From NCBI RefSeq assembly GCF_014762705.1, contig NZ_JABURL010000111.1, positions 1-64,000 of the forward strand: a DNA stretch of 64,000 bases, written 5' to 3'. Shown one piece after another: positions 27,961 through 38,649 of this stretch. Position 1 is the first letter of the stretch. The number at the start of each line of letters is the position of its first letter. The notes below the pieces were generated by a model. That model worked only from the letters and a program-made list of their open reading frames with translations. It ran no database searches and was not told the origin of the DNA. This DNA is from Cyclobacterium sp. (GTDB lineage Bacteria > Bacteroidota > Bacteroidia > Cytophagales > Cyclobacteriaceae). The translations under genes and the position numbers were made by a program.

Positions 27961-29469
27961 TTATTTCTTAATAGCCAGAAACATAATGCCATGCGCAGGA
28001 ACCTGGATTTCACCGGCGGTTATCATTTGCCCACCTATAGCAGGGAGCGCGTGATCACCCGTCAATTCCAATACCGTTCCATTCAGGTGTACGGTTTTGC
28101 TTTGCAAAGAATCTGCGGTAAGCAGGAATTTTTCTGCGTCCACTGGCAGGGAAAATGAAGATTCCATGTCCTTAGGGTTTACGATCAATACCCCATAGCC
28201 ATCAGAAAAACCTTTAAGGCTGTGCACAAAGATATCCAGCTCATCATGGGAGAAATCAGCTTCATATACTTTTGTTCCCATCAGTTTGTTCCACATCAAT
28301 GCTGACCAATAATTGGGGCGTGGATCTAATGTTTCGCTATCCAGCAAAGCATATTCACTTCTGGCCAGGGTATTGTGCATGACCACCTTCACACCCTTTT
28401 TGGCCAGTCTGCCCAGTTGCTCGAGATAACGGAATGAATCCAAATAGGTGACTGCCCAGGGATTTCCCCCACAGGCTGCCTCAGCAGTTTCCGTAAGCCA
28501 AATAGGGGCATCTGGTAAGAATTTGTCCCTGGCCTCCTCATAATATTTTAATCCCAGTTCTGTTTTGCTTAGCCATTCCTCGGAAAGCGCACCCTCCGGG
28601 GTTAATCCTCCCTGACATCGCCGGGAAACTCCGCCATAAAAATGGTAGGAAAAGATATCAAATTCAGGCTGTGGGTTTGCGGAAAGAATTTGATCAGTGG
28701 CCATAGAGGCATCTATAGGAAGTATGCCACCTTCACCCGTCGACCCCGGGCCCAGAATCGTCATATCAGGGGCAGCCTTGTCGATGAATTTTTTGAATAT
28801 CTCAAAATCCTGTGCATAATCAGCTGCGGTGTACCCCTCAGGGGCTCCACCATGACTTGCATGGGAGGGCTCATTGAACATTTCCGCAGCGTTAATTTCT
28901 CCACCGATAGATTCAGTGTAGTTAAGCAATGCCTGAACCTGATCAGGAGTCCAATGGCCATTGCGGTCTCTTATGCCCTTACTGATGGCAAAAGAGGTAA
29001 CCAGTTTCGCATCCATTTCATTGACAAAATCAATTACGCCCTTCCATTCCTTTCTGGTAAGGACGGTTTCAAAACCCTCAGGGGCCTGGGTCATTTTTGG
29101 TTCATCGTTATCTTGAAAATAGGTGGTATTTGCCCAGGTGCCGCTTACCCGGATGTACGCTGATCCCAACCCCCTTGTCAGTGTTCGTAATTTTTGCTCA
29201 TAAAGATCAATCGGTGAGATGCTGTGTTTTAAGGCCGCAAAACCTTCTTTCTTAACCTTCTCAGGATCCAATCGTCCATAAGGCACCCAGAAATCACCGC
29301 CCACAACTTCACACATTTCTATATTGAAGGATTGGTATCTTTCATCCACTTCGGTAATAAAAAGAAAATCGGATATTTCCAGCTTTGGAGGTTCAGGTTT
29401 TTGCTGGCCAAATGCCGGTATTGCTAAAAAGGTCAGTGCGAGAAGAAGTTGCCAGGGTTTACGAATCAT
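27961..29469 (-). CDS. GH79/heparanase-like glycoside hydrolase, secreted
   Basis: LGSAYIRVSGTWANTTYF; AAEMFNEPSH (acid/base region); WLTETAEAACGGN (nucleophile region). Confidence 0.7.
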   Translation of the reverse strand: MIRKPWQLLLALTFLAIPAFGQQKPEPPKLEISDFLFITEVDERYQSFNIEMCEVVGGDFWVPYGRLDPEKVKKEGFAALKHSISPIDLYEQKLRTLTRGLGSAYIRVSGTWANTTYFQDNDEPKMTQAPEGFETVLTRKEWKGVIDFVNEMDAKLVTSFAISKGIRDRNGHWTPDQVQALLNYTESIGGEINAAEMFNEPSHASHGGAPEGYTAADYAQDFEIFKKFIDKAAPDMTILGPGSTGEGGILPIDASMATDQILSANPQPEFDIFSYHFYGGVSRRCQGGLTPEGALSEEWLSKTELGLKYYEEARDKFLPDAPIWLTETAEAACGGNPWAVTYLDSFRYLEQLGRLAKKGVKVVMHNTLARSEYALLDSETLDPRPNYWSALMWNKLMGTKVYEADFSHDELDIFVHSLKGFSDGYGVLIVNPKDMESSFSLPVDAEKFLLTADSLQSKTVHLNGTVLELTGDHALPAIGGQMITAGEIQVPAHGIMFLAIKK

Positions 29470-29886
29470 AATTTTCTTTTCTATAATTAAAATGGAGTCT
29501 ATTTTTTACACTTTCATCTCAATTTCAAAAGTTGTGAGATGATTGGCATTACATGCTTTTCAAAGCTACCAAAAAGAAAATGTAATGTTGTTCACTTTTC
29601 TTTGCCCGGGGCAAGTTGTCGTCCACCTGCTCAGGGCAAGGCGTTCGTTTAAAATGGGCTACTGTAAATCAGGCACTTACAGGACTCTTGTTTATCGCTA
29701 AAAAATATGGGGTTTTTTGTCATCTGTTCATGTTTTGATTTTCAAAGGCAGTTAACCTGCTTCTGACCTTCTGGAAAATCTCGCCATGATAATCCTCTTT
29801 CTGTGTGGGGGGTATATTATGCCTGTCTGCATCTGGCAGGCTCCAATTCATCAGATGATTGATAATTGGAAGGGAGAGTATAGCGG

Positions 29887-31050
29887 TTAATTGCTAGCGG
29901 TATTTCTATATTCAGAAGGAGTCAAACCGGTGATTTTTTTGAAAAAATTATTGAATGCTGTTTTAGAATTGAAGCCGCATTCATAAGCAATCGCAACAAA
30001 AGACCAGGCTTGGTATTCAGGTGAGGCAATCATTTGTTTAGCTTCAGCGATGCGATATTCATTGACAAAAGAATAAAAGTTTTTTCCCAGGTGCTCATTC
30101 AGTACCTGTGTAATGTAGTGCTTCGGGATCCGGGTTTGTTCCGAGATTTTGGCAATGGATAGTTCATTGTCTTTCCATGCCAGCGTTTCTTCCATAAACC
30201 GGGTCAATTGAATTAAATAGGCATTGGCTTGGTCATTCTTCAAGCCTGATTTTTGGTACTTATCTGAGGAAAGGATACCTGCTTTATTTTCAGGCCGGTG
30301 CATATATTCCTTTTCCGAATTAAGCGCTGAAGACAGCTGATTTTGCCTGAAACCCCAAAAACCTGCAATGTAAACGAATACCAACAAAGATACATTTACC
30401 AGGGGCTTGATATCAAATTGGATGTACCCGGTTTCAAATAGGGTAGTGGCCAAAATAATGAAATTTTGCACCACCATAAAAGAAATAACAAATACCAAAA
30501 GCCAATTTAAGCTGTTCAGGTCTGACTTGAAAGAGTAAAGATCAGACCTTTGTTTCCGGTATTGTCTAATTTTTCGAATAGCCAGGATCCCATAAATCCA
30601 GAGAAGCAGGATAAATACAGACCCTAAACTGTTTCTTAACCAACCAAGCTGGCTAAAATGCTCCAAATGAAAATAAAAATCCCGGATTTTCGAATTTCTA
30701 AAAAGAAAAATCAACACCAAAGAGGCAATAAAAGGAATTGCATGCAGATAATCTCTCCGCTGAAATCGTTCAAAATCTACCGAGACATATTTGGAATACA
30801 AATAAAGAAAGGCCGGATAAGTAAGGGAAATTGGGATTGAATAAAACCAGGTTTGCTGGGTTACCCCTTTAACTTCCTGGGCTATATTCAAGGCAAACAT
30901 CCAGGCTATAAAAACCATAAAGACAGCAAGGATTATATCAGCGATCCTCAAGGGTCTTTTCCAAAACATCAGTATGGCTATAAAAATAGCTTGAGCAAAG
31001 CCAATATAAACAACCGGGATTTCCATAGACCAAATGTAGCTATTCTTCAC
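29887..31050 (-). CDS. AraC-family transcriptional regulator with N-terminal multi-TM sensor
   Basis: Seven-TM-like N-terminus; AraC HTH FVAIAYECGFNSKTAFNNFFKKITGLTPSEYR. Confidence 0.92.
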   Translation of the reverse strand: MKNSYIWSMEIPVVYIGFAQAIFIAILMFWKRPLRIADIILAVFMVFIAWMFALNIAQEVKGVTQQTWFYSIPISLTYPAFLYLYSKYVSVDFERFQRRDYLHAIPFIASLVLIFLFRNSKIRDFYFHLEHFSQLGWLRNSLGSVFILLLWIYGILAIRKIRQYRKQRSDLYSFKSDLNSLNWLLVFVISFMVVQNFIILATTLFETGYIQFDIKPLVNVSLLVFVYIAGFWGFRQNQLSSALNSEKEYMHRPENKAGILSSDKYQKSGLKNDQANAYLIQLTRFMEETLAWKDNELSIAKISEQTRIPKHYITQVLNEHLGKNFYSFVNEYRIAEAKQMIASPEYQAWSFVAIAYECGFNSKTAFNNFFKKITGLTPSEYRNTASN

Positions 31051-31578
31051 ATAGGGTCAGTCAAGACTTGTAAGGTTAGTTTGATTTAGAGATAAATCAT
31101 GTCACAATAAGCGAGTATAGCCAGGACTGGCACACCCTTTCTTCCCTCATTTCCACAGAAAAGGGTTACCGATGACCTGTTTGTTAAGTACCTTTAAATC
31201 AATAGGTTGAAACCCCATCGTCATCCCGATTGCTGCGTTTTTTAAAATGTCAGGTCAACCGATGACAGATTTTAAAAATCAGAGGTGTCGGGCCACTGGC
31301 ATTAACGATAAGCTGGCTTCACTACTGAGCTTACTGGCGACCAATGTCCTAAAATACCAACTCATTGACACCCCAGGCTTCACCTTCTGGGTCGGCTTAC
31401 CCGGGGTTACCAAGATAGGACCCCACCGGGGTGCTATATAAAATACTGTCATCGGGATTCCTGCGTTTAAAAAATGTTAAATCTCGCATTGACGATAAAG
31501 CCGGTTTTTAAGGAGGTTCTTAAATTGAACTCAGGTTAAGTGAATCGGTAGCTTCACCTAAATTTAATTCGAATACCT

Positions 31579-33996
31579 CTAATCACTCTTCAGCGATTTA
31601 ACCGGGTTGAGCATGGCTGCCCGGATTGCTTGTGAGCTGACGGTTGCCATGGCTACGATGATGGCAACTATCCCGGCTAAGGGATAAATCCACCATCCAA
31701 TTTCTACTTTATAAGCGAAGCCTTCCAACCACTCGTTCATTACATACCAGGTAACCGGTGTCGCAATCACAATCGCCACCAGTACAAGTTTGATAAAATC
31801 CTTTGACAGCAAAGTGACGATACTCGAAACTTCTGCTCCCAGTACCTTTCTAATCCCGATTTCCTTGGTCCGGATTTCAGCCGTGTAGGTTGCCAATCCG
31901 AAAAGTCCCAAGCAGGCAATCAATATGGCAAGCACTGAGAACGCTGAAAATATTTTTCTGAACTTGATATCTGCCTGGTATTGTTTGTCAAAATCTTCCT
32001 CCAGAAAACTATATAAAAAAGGCCTGTGGGGGGCAATCTTACTCCAAATTTGTTCCACTGCCGCAACGGTCTGTCCTATATTTTCTGGCTTTAGTTTGAC
32101 CGATAAATACCGGCTTGCCCTGGCTTCAAATGGCAGGGTCAAAGGCTCAATATTTCGGTGCAAGGAAATGAAATTAAAATCCTTAACTACCCCGATCACT
32201 TCACCTGCTCTTCCCCATTGTTCAAATTTCTTTCCGACGATGTCGGCAGGATTTGCATAGCCATATTGCCTGGCTGCAGCTTCATTGACCACCAGGGCGG
32301 AGGTAGAATCCGAGGGGAAATCCCTGGAATAGCTTCTTCCGGCGACCAATTCCATGTCAAAATGGTTGATAAAATCAATTCCAACCTGAAAAATGGCTTG
32401 ACCAATTTGTGTCATTTCTCCATCAGCATGTTGTATGGTCGTTCCTGCATTTGGGAAATAGCTACCTGGAACACTTCTTGAGAAAGCTGCCGAAATTATG
32501 TCCGGATGGGCTTCCAGTTCTGATATCAAGGCACTGGATTTTGCATTTACGGCATTGTCATAGTTGTAGTCCAAAACCAGCATTTGTTCTTTATCGAAAC
32601 CCAGGTCCTTGTTGAGCAGGTGGTTCATTTGGGAATACACGATGATCGTTCCCGCAATCAGCAGTATAGAGAGGCTGAACTGAAAGACCACCAGCCCTTT
32701 TCTGAGGTTTACACCGCTGCTGTTGGTCACTGATATCCCTTTTAAAATCTGAACAGGCCTGAACCCCGACAGTACAAAAGCCGGATATGAACCTGCCAAT
32801 ACGCCGATACCAAGCAAAATCACCAGAAAAACAGGTGCATTTTGCCAAGTGAGATATTCGAAAATCACAATTTCTTTTCCTGTTAGCCCATTCATCATAG
32901 GTGTAGCCACTGTAATAAAAATAAGGGATGCTAGCATGGCGAAAAACACAATGATGATGGATTCCCCCAAAAACTGGAAAATCAAATGCATTCGTTCTGC
33001 GCCGATGGATTTCCGTATGCCTACCTCTTTTGCCCGCTCCATTGACCTGGCAGTGGAGAGGTTCATAAAATTGATCATGGCAATGACCAGAATGAAAAGG
33101 CCAATGACTGAAAACACATAGATATTGGGCAAACTGCCCGTTTCTCCCGGCTGTCGGTCAGCATCGGATCTCAGGTAAAAATCCGCCATTTTTTCGACCT
33201 TAATGGTATAGAGCTGGTCATCTTGCCTGGAAGCCAAAAAATCAGGAATCTTTTGCTCAAATGATGCCAGATCAAAATTGTCATTGGCCAGAAAATAGGT
33301 GTAAAAGTCCACATAGCCCCACCGATCAAAAACCTCAGGCCAATATTGGCGGAAGGTACTCAGGGAAAGCAGCATGTTGAAACTAAAATGGGAATTGGCA
33401 GGAATATCCTCAATTACTGCTGTTACCGTATAATCACCAGCGTTTGACCTACCGGGTGAGTCACTGCCCTTCAAGGTTTTTCCGATCGGATCCTCATTGC
33501 CGAAATACCTTTTGGCCGTGCTCTCTGTCATGACCATGCTGTAAGGTGCAACCAAAGCGGTTTTGGGATCACCTTGGATTACTTCCCAGCTGAAAATATC
33601 AAAAACGGTAGAATCCATAAAAAACACACCCTCTTCCTGATAGGAATTTTCGCCATCGGTAAGCAAAATATCCGATCTACCGGAAAACTGAACAACTTTT
33701 TCAATTTCGGGGAAATAGCTTTTGATCGCAGGTCCTATGGCAGGATTGTGCCATACCCAAAACGGATTTGCTCCGGCATTTTCTGGCTGGTCGGGGGAAG
33801 CAAGTTCGCCATGAGTTATGCGATAAATTCGATCGCCTTTTTCATGATAGGCATCCACGGATAGTTCGTCCTGCACAAAGGTGTAGATGAGGAAACAGCA
33901 AGCCATTCCCAGTCCCAGCCCGAAAATATTAATAAAGGTGTAACCTTTGTTTTTGAGCAGGTTTCTCCAGGCGATTTTAATGTAGTTTTTCAGCAT
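31579..33996 (-). CDS. FtsX/MacB-type ABC transporter permease
   Basis: MLKNYIKIAWRNLLKNKGYTFINIFGLGLGMA; EIRTKEIGIRKVLGAEVSSIVTLLSKDF. Confidence 0.95.
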   Translation of the reverse strand: MLKNYIKIAWRNLLKNKGYTFINIFGLGLGMACCFLIYTFVQDELSVDAYHEKGDRIYRITHGELASPDQPENAGANPFWVWHNPAIGPAIKSYFPEIEKVVQFSGRSDILLTDGENSYQEEGVFFMDSTVFDIFSWEVIQGDPKTALVAPYSMVMTESTAKRYFGNEDPIGKTLKGSDSPGRSNAGDYTVTAVIEDIPANSHFSFNMLLSLSTFRQYWPEVFDRWGYVDFYTYFLANDNFDLASFEQKIPDFLASRQDDQLYTIKVEKMADFYLRSDADRQPGETGSLPNIYVFSVIGLFILVIAMINFMNLSTARSMERAKEVGIRKSIGAERMHLIFQFLGESIIIVFFAMLASLIFITVATPMMNGLTGKEIVIFEYLTWQNAPVFLVILLGIGVLAGSYPAFVLSGFRPVQILKGISVTNSSGVNLRKGLVVFQFSLSILLIAGTIIVYSQMNHLLNKDLGFDKEQMLVLDYNYDNAVNAKSSALISELEAHPDIISAAFSRSVPGSYFPNAGTTIQHADGEMTQIGQAIFQVGIDFINHFDMELVAGRSYSRDFPSDSTSALVVNEAAARQYGYANPADIVGKKFEQWGRAGEVIGVVKDFNFISLHRNIEPLTLPFEARASRYLSVKLKPENIGQTVAAVEQIWSKIAPHRPFLYSFLEEDFDKQYQADIKFRKIFSAFSVLAILIACLGLFGLATYTAEIRTKEIGIRKVLGAEVSSIVTLLSKDFIKLVLVAIVIATPVTWYVMNEWLEGFAYKVEIGWWIYPLAGIVAIIVAMATVSSQAIRAAMLNPVKSLKSD

Positions 33997-34327
33997 AAAG
34001 CGGTTTCAGTTTTTTGTTGTTATTCACAGTACCTGAGCGAAATAAATGATAAAATTTTATTGTTTTTTGTAAAAAAATTCAGTATGATTACTTGGTGCCT
34101 TCATTTAGAAATCTCCTGTCATGCAACTTCTATCCTCCGGCTTTTACCCTTATTGCCAGTACCGTGCCACCGGAAATCTTTGCGGGGAGTCAGAAAAGCC
34201 ATGTTCTGCATTTATTCTTTTCTATTAACCGAACAAATTTGTCCGCCAGTGGGCAACATCAGAATAAATTCTCTTTCGCTGGTCGCCAATTGCCAGATCA
34301 TTTCCATTTTCCGGTAAGGGTACGTTT

Positions 34328-34360
34328 AACTTTTCCAAAGTTTTAAACTTTGGAAAAGTT
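34328..34360. repeat. Perfect inverted repeat
   Basis: AACTTTTCCAAAGT-TTTAA-ACTTTGGAAAAGTT, 14-nt arms. Confidence 0.85.
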
Positions 34361-34622
34361 AGTCATCCCTTTTTTCTACAAATGTGATTGGTACAAACTG
34401 GTCAGTAGGTGCCCCAATATAATATAGCATCCAATTGGGATCCTGATGAGATAGCATTTCCGATAGGCAATCCGCACGGTGTCCCTGTGGGTTCTGACAA
34501 TCATCCCAATAAAACAATTCCACTTTGTAATGCAGGGATTGCTTTTGGTTATTGATGGTCACCTCAATGTTGATGTCCTGCTTTCCAGGAGCCATTGGGA
34601 TGGGTATGGCGATATGGGTCAT
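34359..34622 (-). CDS. Conserved-looking hypothetical protein
   Basis: 87-aa ORF with coherent protein composition; stop overlaps a palindromic element. Confidence 0.55.
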   Translation of the reverse strand: MTHIAIPIPMAPGKQDINIEVTINNQKQSLHYKVELFYWDDCQNPQGHRADCLSEMLSHQDPNWMLYYIGAPTDQFVPITFVEKRDD

Positions 34623-34994
34623 GGTCTTTATGGTTTTATGAAAAGGGTTAATGCGATATTTCGTTAAATAAATTTTTGAATGGTCTAAAGAGTTGAAATT
34701 TACAATTCTCGAATTTTTCTGAATGAGTCATTATAGTAGGCTTTCCATATCAATTAGCATAGCGACTTTAATGCCATACTTTAAAGGCGATATTTGCCCT
34801 TATTAGCCCCATTTCTATTGCAATAGGTTTGTCAACCGGACAAAATTGTTCGTTGACGGGCATGTTTAATGGTCTTTTTAAACGGCAGGCCATAATATGG
34901 AGTATCACGTTTCATTTTTTGCGTTCAAGTAGCCATCATTTTGTGTAATCAACTAATTCCCATTTATTTTTTGTATTTTGTTCTCAAATCCCAT

Positions 34995-35189
34995 TTATTC
35001 TTCAAAAAAAAAGATCTGATCAATTGGCAGTTTAAAGAGTTTGGAAAGCTTAAAAGCGGTGGGTAGACTAGGATCGAACTTCTTCTTTTCGATCGCATTG
35101 ATGGTTTGCCGGGATACACCGATAATTTCAGCAAGATCCTCCTGCGTCATATTCCTGGCGGTTCGCAGTTCTCTGATTTTATTTTTCAT
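34995..35189 (-). CDS. XRE/Cro-C1-type HTH regulator
   Basis: RELRTARNMTQEDLAEIIGVSRQTINAIEKKKFDPSLPTAFKLSKLF. Confidence 0.95.
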   Translation of the reverse strand: MKNKIRELRTARNMTQEDLAEIIGVSRQTINAIEKKKFDPSLPTAFKLSKLFKLPIDQIFFFEE

Positions 35190-35587
35190 CGATACCGCCG
35201 ACTATTTATGAATACTGAGGTCAGGTAAGTAAGTCCGATAAACATGACCAGGATGCTGATTTGTGCATCCTGTTGGATCAGATTAGTGGTGTCCAACAGG
35301 GAGTAGGACATTCCGAAAATGACAGCCAGGCCAAGTGTGATGCCCAACGATTCAAGATGAATTTTTTTCTCCAGTTCATCGAAATGGTTGAACAGATTCC
35401 GGTTGGCAAGAATCATCAAGATACCATTTGCGAAGTTAACAATGATCGCAAAAGGTGTCAGAAATGGATGATGGTCCCAGATAAACTCGGGTCCAAATGT
35501 GGCGATTGCCACGGTAGCTACCCAAGTCCAGGTCCAGATGGCTAATTTTTTAACTCGTTTGTTTCGTTCAAGTTTCATTGTTTTCAT
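35186..35587 (-). CDS. Multi-TM membrane protein, operon partner of the XRE regulator
   Basis: Four hydrophobic segments; 4-nt stop/start overlap with the XRE gene. Confidence 0.75.
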   Translation of the reverse strand: MKTMKLERNKRVKKLAIWTWTWVATVAIATFGPEFIWDHHPFLTPFAIIVNFANGILMILANRNLFNHFDELEKKIHLESLGITLGLAVIFGMSYSLLDTTNLIQQDAQISILVMFIGLTYLTSVFINSRRYR

Positions 35588-35594
35588 ATTTTCA

Positions 35595-35655
35595 TGTAAA
35601 GTGTACTTTACAAATGTAAATAAAACTTTACATATGTCAAGTTTTATTTACATTT
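35595..35655. promoter_or_regulatory. Double-palindrome operator/promoter region upstream of the XRE operon
   Basis: TGTAAAGTGTACTTTACA (35595-35612) plus AAATGTAAATAAAACTT-N10-AAGTTTTATTTACATTT (35612-35655). Confidence 0.65.
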
Positions 35656-36051
35656 ATTTTTTTCTTGAATTAGAAAACAGTAACCTGTATGGAGTTTACC
35701 TTACATAAGTCGCAAGAACGCCAGATCATTTATTACGTTGAGAAAATCAATTTTTGTAAGAAGAATTAAAACGGAATGAAAAAGTCGGTATCTTTACCCA
35801 ATGGATAAAGTCTAAAAACGTAACTCTTTTAACTCAATATTTTCTGATTACTCTTATTGGCTAAATAGGGTACCACCAACGGTTGGATGCGATTGAATTT
35901 TTAGGGGAGCAGTATATCAATTTTAATCAAGGTACTAAGCAAAGACTTCAAAGAGTCGGTATAATCACTTTTCGAAGAGAAGTAAAATATTTGAACTTTG
36001 GTAGCGCACTCTCGTTTCTTGAAAAAAAAATCACACTTCCTATCAGATTAA

Positions 36052-37185
36052 ATGACCAAATTTATTATAATTTTTAAACGCCTTATGCTGCTATCGGTAA
36101 CCATCTTCATTATTTTTGTCATTGCATTCCTACTTTTCATGCAACTACCCCAATTTGGCAAAGCCCCTCAGAGAGAGCGGTTGGAAAAGATCAGGCAATC
36201 ACCTCATTATAAAGAGGGCAGCTTTAAAAATTTGAACTTCACACCTTATCTTTCTGAGGGGTATTCCATGACCAAAATAACGCTGGAATTTATTTTTAAA
36301 AACTTTCCAAAAACCAGCCCAATGGATACCATTCCTTCCATAAAGACAGACCTCAAGGCTTTACCAAAGGACGAAAATATCCTGGTCTGGTTCGGTCACT
36401 CTTCTTATTTTATTCAGTTAAATGGGCTTCGGTTTTTGGTGGATCCCGTATTGTCCGGAAGCGCATCCCCTGTGCCCTATTCTACCCATTCCTTTGTGGG
36501 TACAGATATTTATACAGTGGATGATTTCCCGGAAATTGACTACCTGCTTATTTCTCACGACCATTATGATCATTTGGATTATTTCACCATCCTAAAGTTA
36601 AAGCCAAAAATCCGGCAGGTTGTTTGCGGCTTGGGTGTTGGCGAACATTTTGAATATTGGGGCTACGAGCCAGCCAAAATAGTAGAAAAGGATTGGGACG
36701 AGCGATTGGAAATTGGGGAGGACTTTGCGCTACATACGGCCACATCCCGGCATTTTTCAGGCCGGAGCCTCAAACGTAGCAACACCCTCTGGGTGTCCTT
36801 TGTGCTACAATCAAAGGATTACACCTTGTATGTAGGTGGCGATAGTGGATATGACACCCATTTTGAAGAGCTTGGCAATAAATTTACTGGCTTTGATTTG
36901 GTTATTTTGGATAATGGCCAGTACAATGAAGGGTGGAAAGAACTTCATATGTTTTCTCATGAGGTACTTCAAGCCGGAAATGACCTGAACGCAAAGCGCA
37001 TCATGCCTGTACATTCAGGGAAATTCAAATTGGCAAATCACCCCTGGGACGAACCTTTGGAAACGATTGTAGCCCTGAATGAAGAAAATTTTCATTGCCC
37101 GATTGTTACCCCTAGAATTGGCGAAGTAGTGATGCTGAACGACAGCACCCAGACTTTGTCAAGGTGGTGGAGGGGCATGAAATGA
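36052..37185 (+). CDS. MBL-fold metallo-hydrolase (NAPE-PLD/UlaG-like), membrane-anchored
   Basis: LLISHDHYDHLD, WFGHSSYFIQLNGLRFLVDPVLSG, MPVHSGKFKLANHPWDEP. Confidence 0.92.
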   Translation: MTKFIIIFKRLMLLSVTIFIIFVIAFLLFMQLPQFGKAPQRERLEKIRQSPHYKEGSFKNLNFTPYLSEGYSMTKITLEFIFKNFPKTSPMDTIPSIKTDLKALPKDENILVWFGHSSYFIQLNGLRFLVDPVLSGSASPVPYSTHSFVGTDIYTVDDFPEIDYLLISHDHYDHLDYFTILKLKPKIRQVVCGLGVGEHFEYWGYEPAKIVEKDWDERLEIGEDFALHTATSRHFSGRSLKRSNTLWVSFVLQSKDYTLYVGGDSGYDTHFEELGNKFTGFDLVILDNGQYNEGWKELHMFSHEVLQAGNDLNAKRIMPVHSGKFKLANHPWDEPLETIVALNEENFHCPIVTPRIGEVVMLNDSTQTLSRWWRGMK

Positions 37186-37489
37186 AAAAAACACTGTTAT
37201 ATTTTTGGGTCCTTAGTTTAAGTCCTGTTTTCATGGCGTTTACCCATACAGGCCCATGAGGGGAAACCAGCGCACTGATAAGCCTGTTTAAAAAATCACA
37301 AACTTTTTTTTTCATCACGATCTCCTCAAAATCCCCTGGTATTTTCAACTCCAAAATTATCCACCGTTTTCGTAGAAAAAAGCCGTCTCTTTTTCATCAA
37401 TCATGCCCCAAAAACGAGAGGGTACAAAATCAGAATTTTCAGGATGTATTTTGGTCTAAAAACAAAACCAACATTCATTTTAAGGCGGA

Positions 37490-38104
37490 TCAAACCTTTA
37501 AGATCCCCCGAAACCCCCGCGCTCCATAGTAGGATTCGGCTCCATTGTGGTAAATGAATACCCGGCCAAACCGCCAATCTCCGAAGATGGCACCTCCCAG
37601 TTTTCTAACTTCTTCCGGCGTTTGAAGCCAACTTGAGGTTTTGGTATCAAATTTTCCAAACTGCTGCAGTTCCTGGTATTGTTCTTCCGAAAGGAGTGTA
37701 ATACCCATTTCTGATGCCATCCCAAGTGCACTATTTTTGGGTTTATACGTCTTTCGTGATTCCAAAGCTTCGGGGTCATAACAATGGCTCCTTCGTCCTT
37801 TAGGACTTTCTGGGGAGCAATCAATAAAAATAAATTGTCCTACTTCCTTGGTTATGTTTACCACATCGGGTTCTCCTCCCGTTTCTTCCATTTGGAGCAG
37901 GGATCGGAGTTTTGCGGGATGGGCCAGCAGTTTTTCCTGAACAGGCTCCCATTCGAGGCCTTGGTGGCGTTGCCTGTTTTTCTTAAAGCGGTTTTTCAAA
38001 GTGCTTAATAGAGTTGCTGTTTGTTCTGGTGCAAGTTCCATGTTAAAGCGTGTAAATTGAAGGTTGAATAGAATTTGCCAATTAGGTATACAAATATATT
38101 TCAA
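37490..38104 (-). CDS. DUF4256-like protein
   Basis: VVNITKEVGQFIFIDCSPESPKGRRSHCYDPEALESRKTYKP...FGDWRFGRVFIYHNGAESYYGARGFRG. Confidence 0.8.
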   Translation of the reverse strand: MKYICIPNWQILFNLQFTRFNMELAPEQTATLLSTLKNRFKKNRQRHQGLEWEPVQEKLLAHPAKLRSLLQMEETGGEPDVVNITKEVGQFIFIDCSPESPKGRRSHCYDPEALESRKTYKPKNSALGMASEMGITLLSEEQYQELQQFGKFDTKTSSWLQTPEEVRKLGGAIFGDWRFGRVFIYHNGAESYYGARGFRGILKV

Positions 38105-38217
38105 TAATATTTAAGTATGGGCTATTCGGCTATTAATTAGGTTGAACAGGGTAACAGATCTTCTGGTAGATCGGCATATAATAACTAGCCTGCCATTAAA
38201 TTACAGTGACATTAGCG

Positions 38218-38530
38218 TTAAAAGCTTTGAAATACTTGAGCTATTCCATTATACTCATCAACGACTTTATTAATTTCTTTTTCAAGATATCCCTCTTCAT
38301 AATAAGGATCCTTTAAAAGGATTAAGAAGTCATTGATTGATACAGTTTCGGCATTGAAAGAGTCTGCGACTGTTAATATCGCCGAGGGATGAAATAAATT
38401 TCTCACGGCAGAGGTATTCATTTTTTCTCCTTTTTCGATTGTTATTTGATCGAGAAGTTCACCAACTATTCCTTCAATTGAAGAGACCTTATTCCCTTCA
38501 ATTCCCTGTGCAATAGTTATTGTAGGTGTT
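38218..38530 (-). pseudogene. NTF2/SnoaL-like protein remnant
   Basis: DQITIEKGEKMNTSAVRNLFHPSAILTV...EGYLEKEINKVVDEYNGIAQVFQSF*; no clear start and ends where family members usually continue. Confidence 0.4.
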
Positions 38531-38649
38531 AAATTAAGTTAAATATTATTCTGAAATGTTTCATTGGGTTGTTCTCTAATGGTTCCCAATTTTTTTAAAC
38601 TGGAATGCTCTGTCTCACTTGGGCATACCTATTGACCAATAATCCAAGC

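Noticed and set aside
37182-37260. Small signal-peptide-like ORF coupled to the MBL-fold gene (MKKTLLYFWVLSLSPVFMAFTHTGP*)
   Set aside because: Only 25 codons before a stop; cannot be separated from chance.
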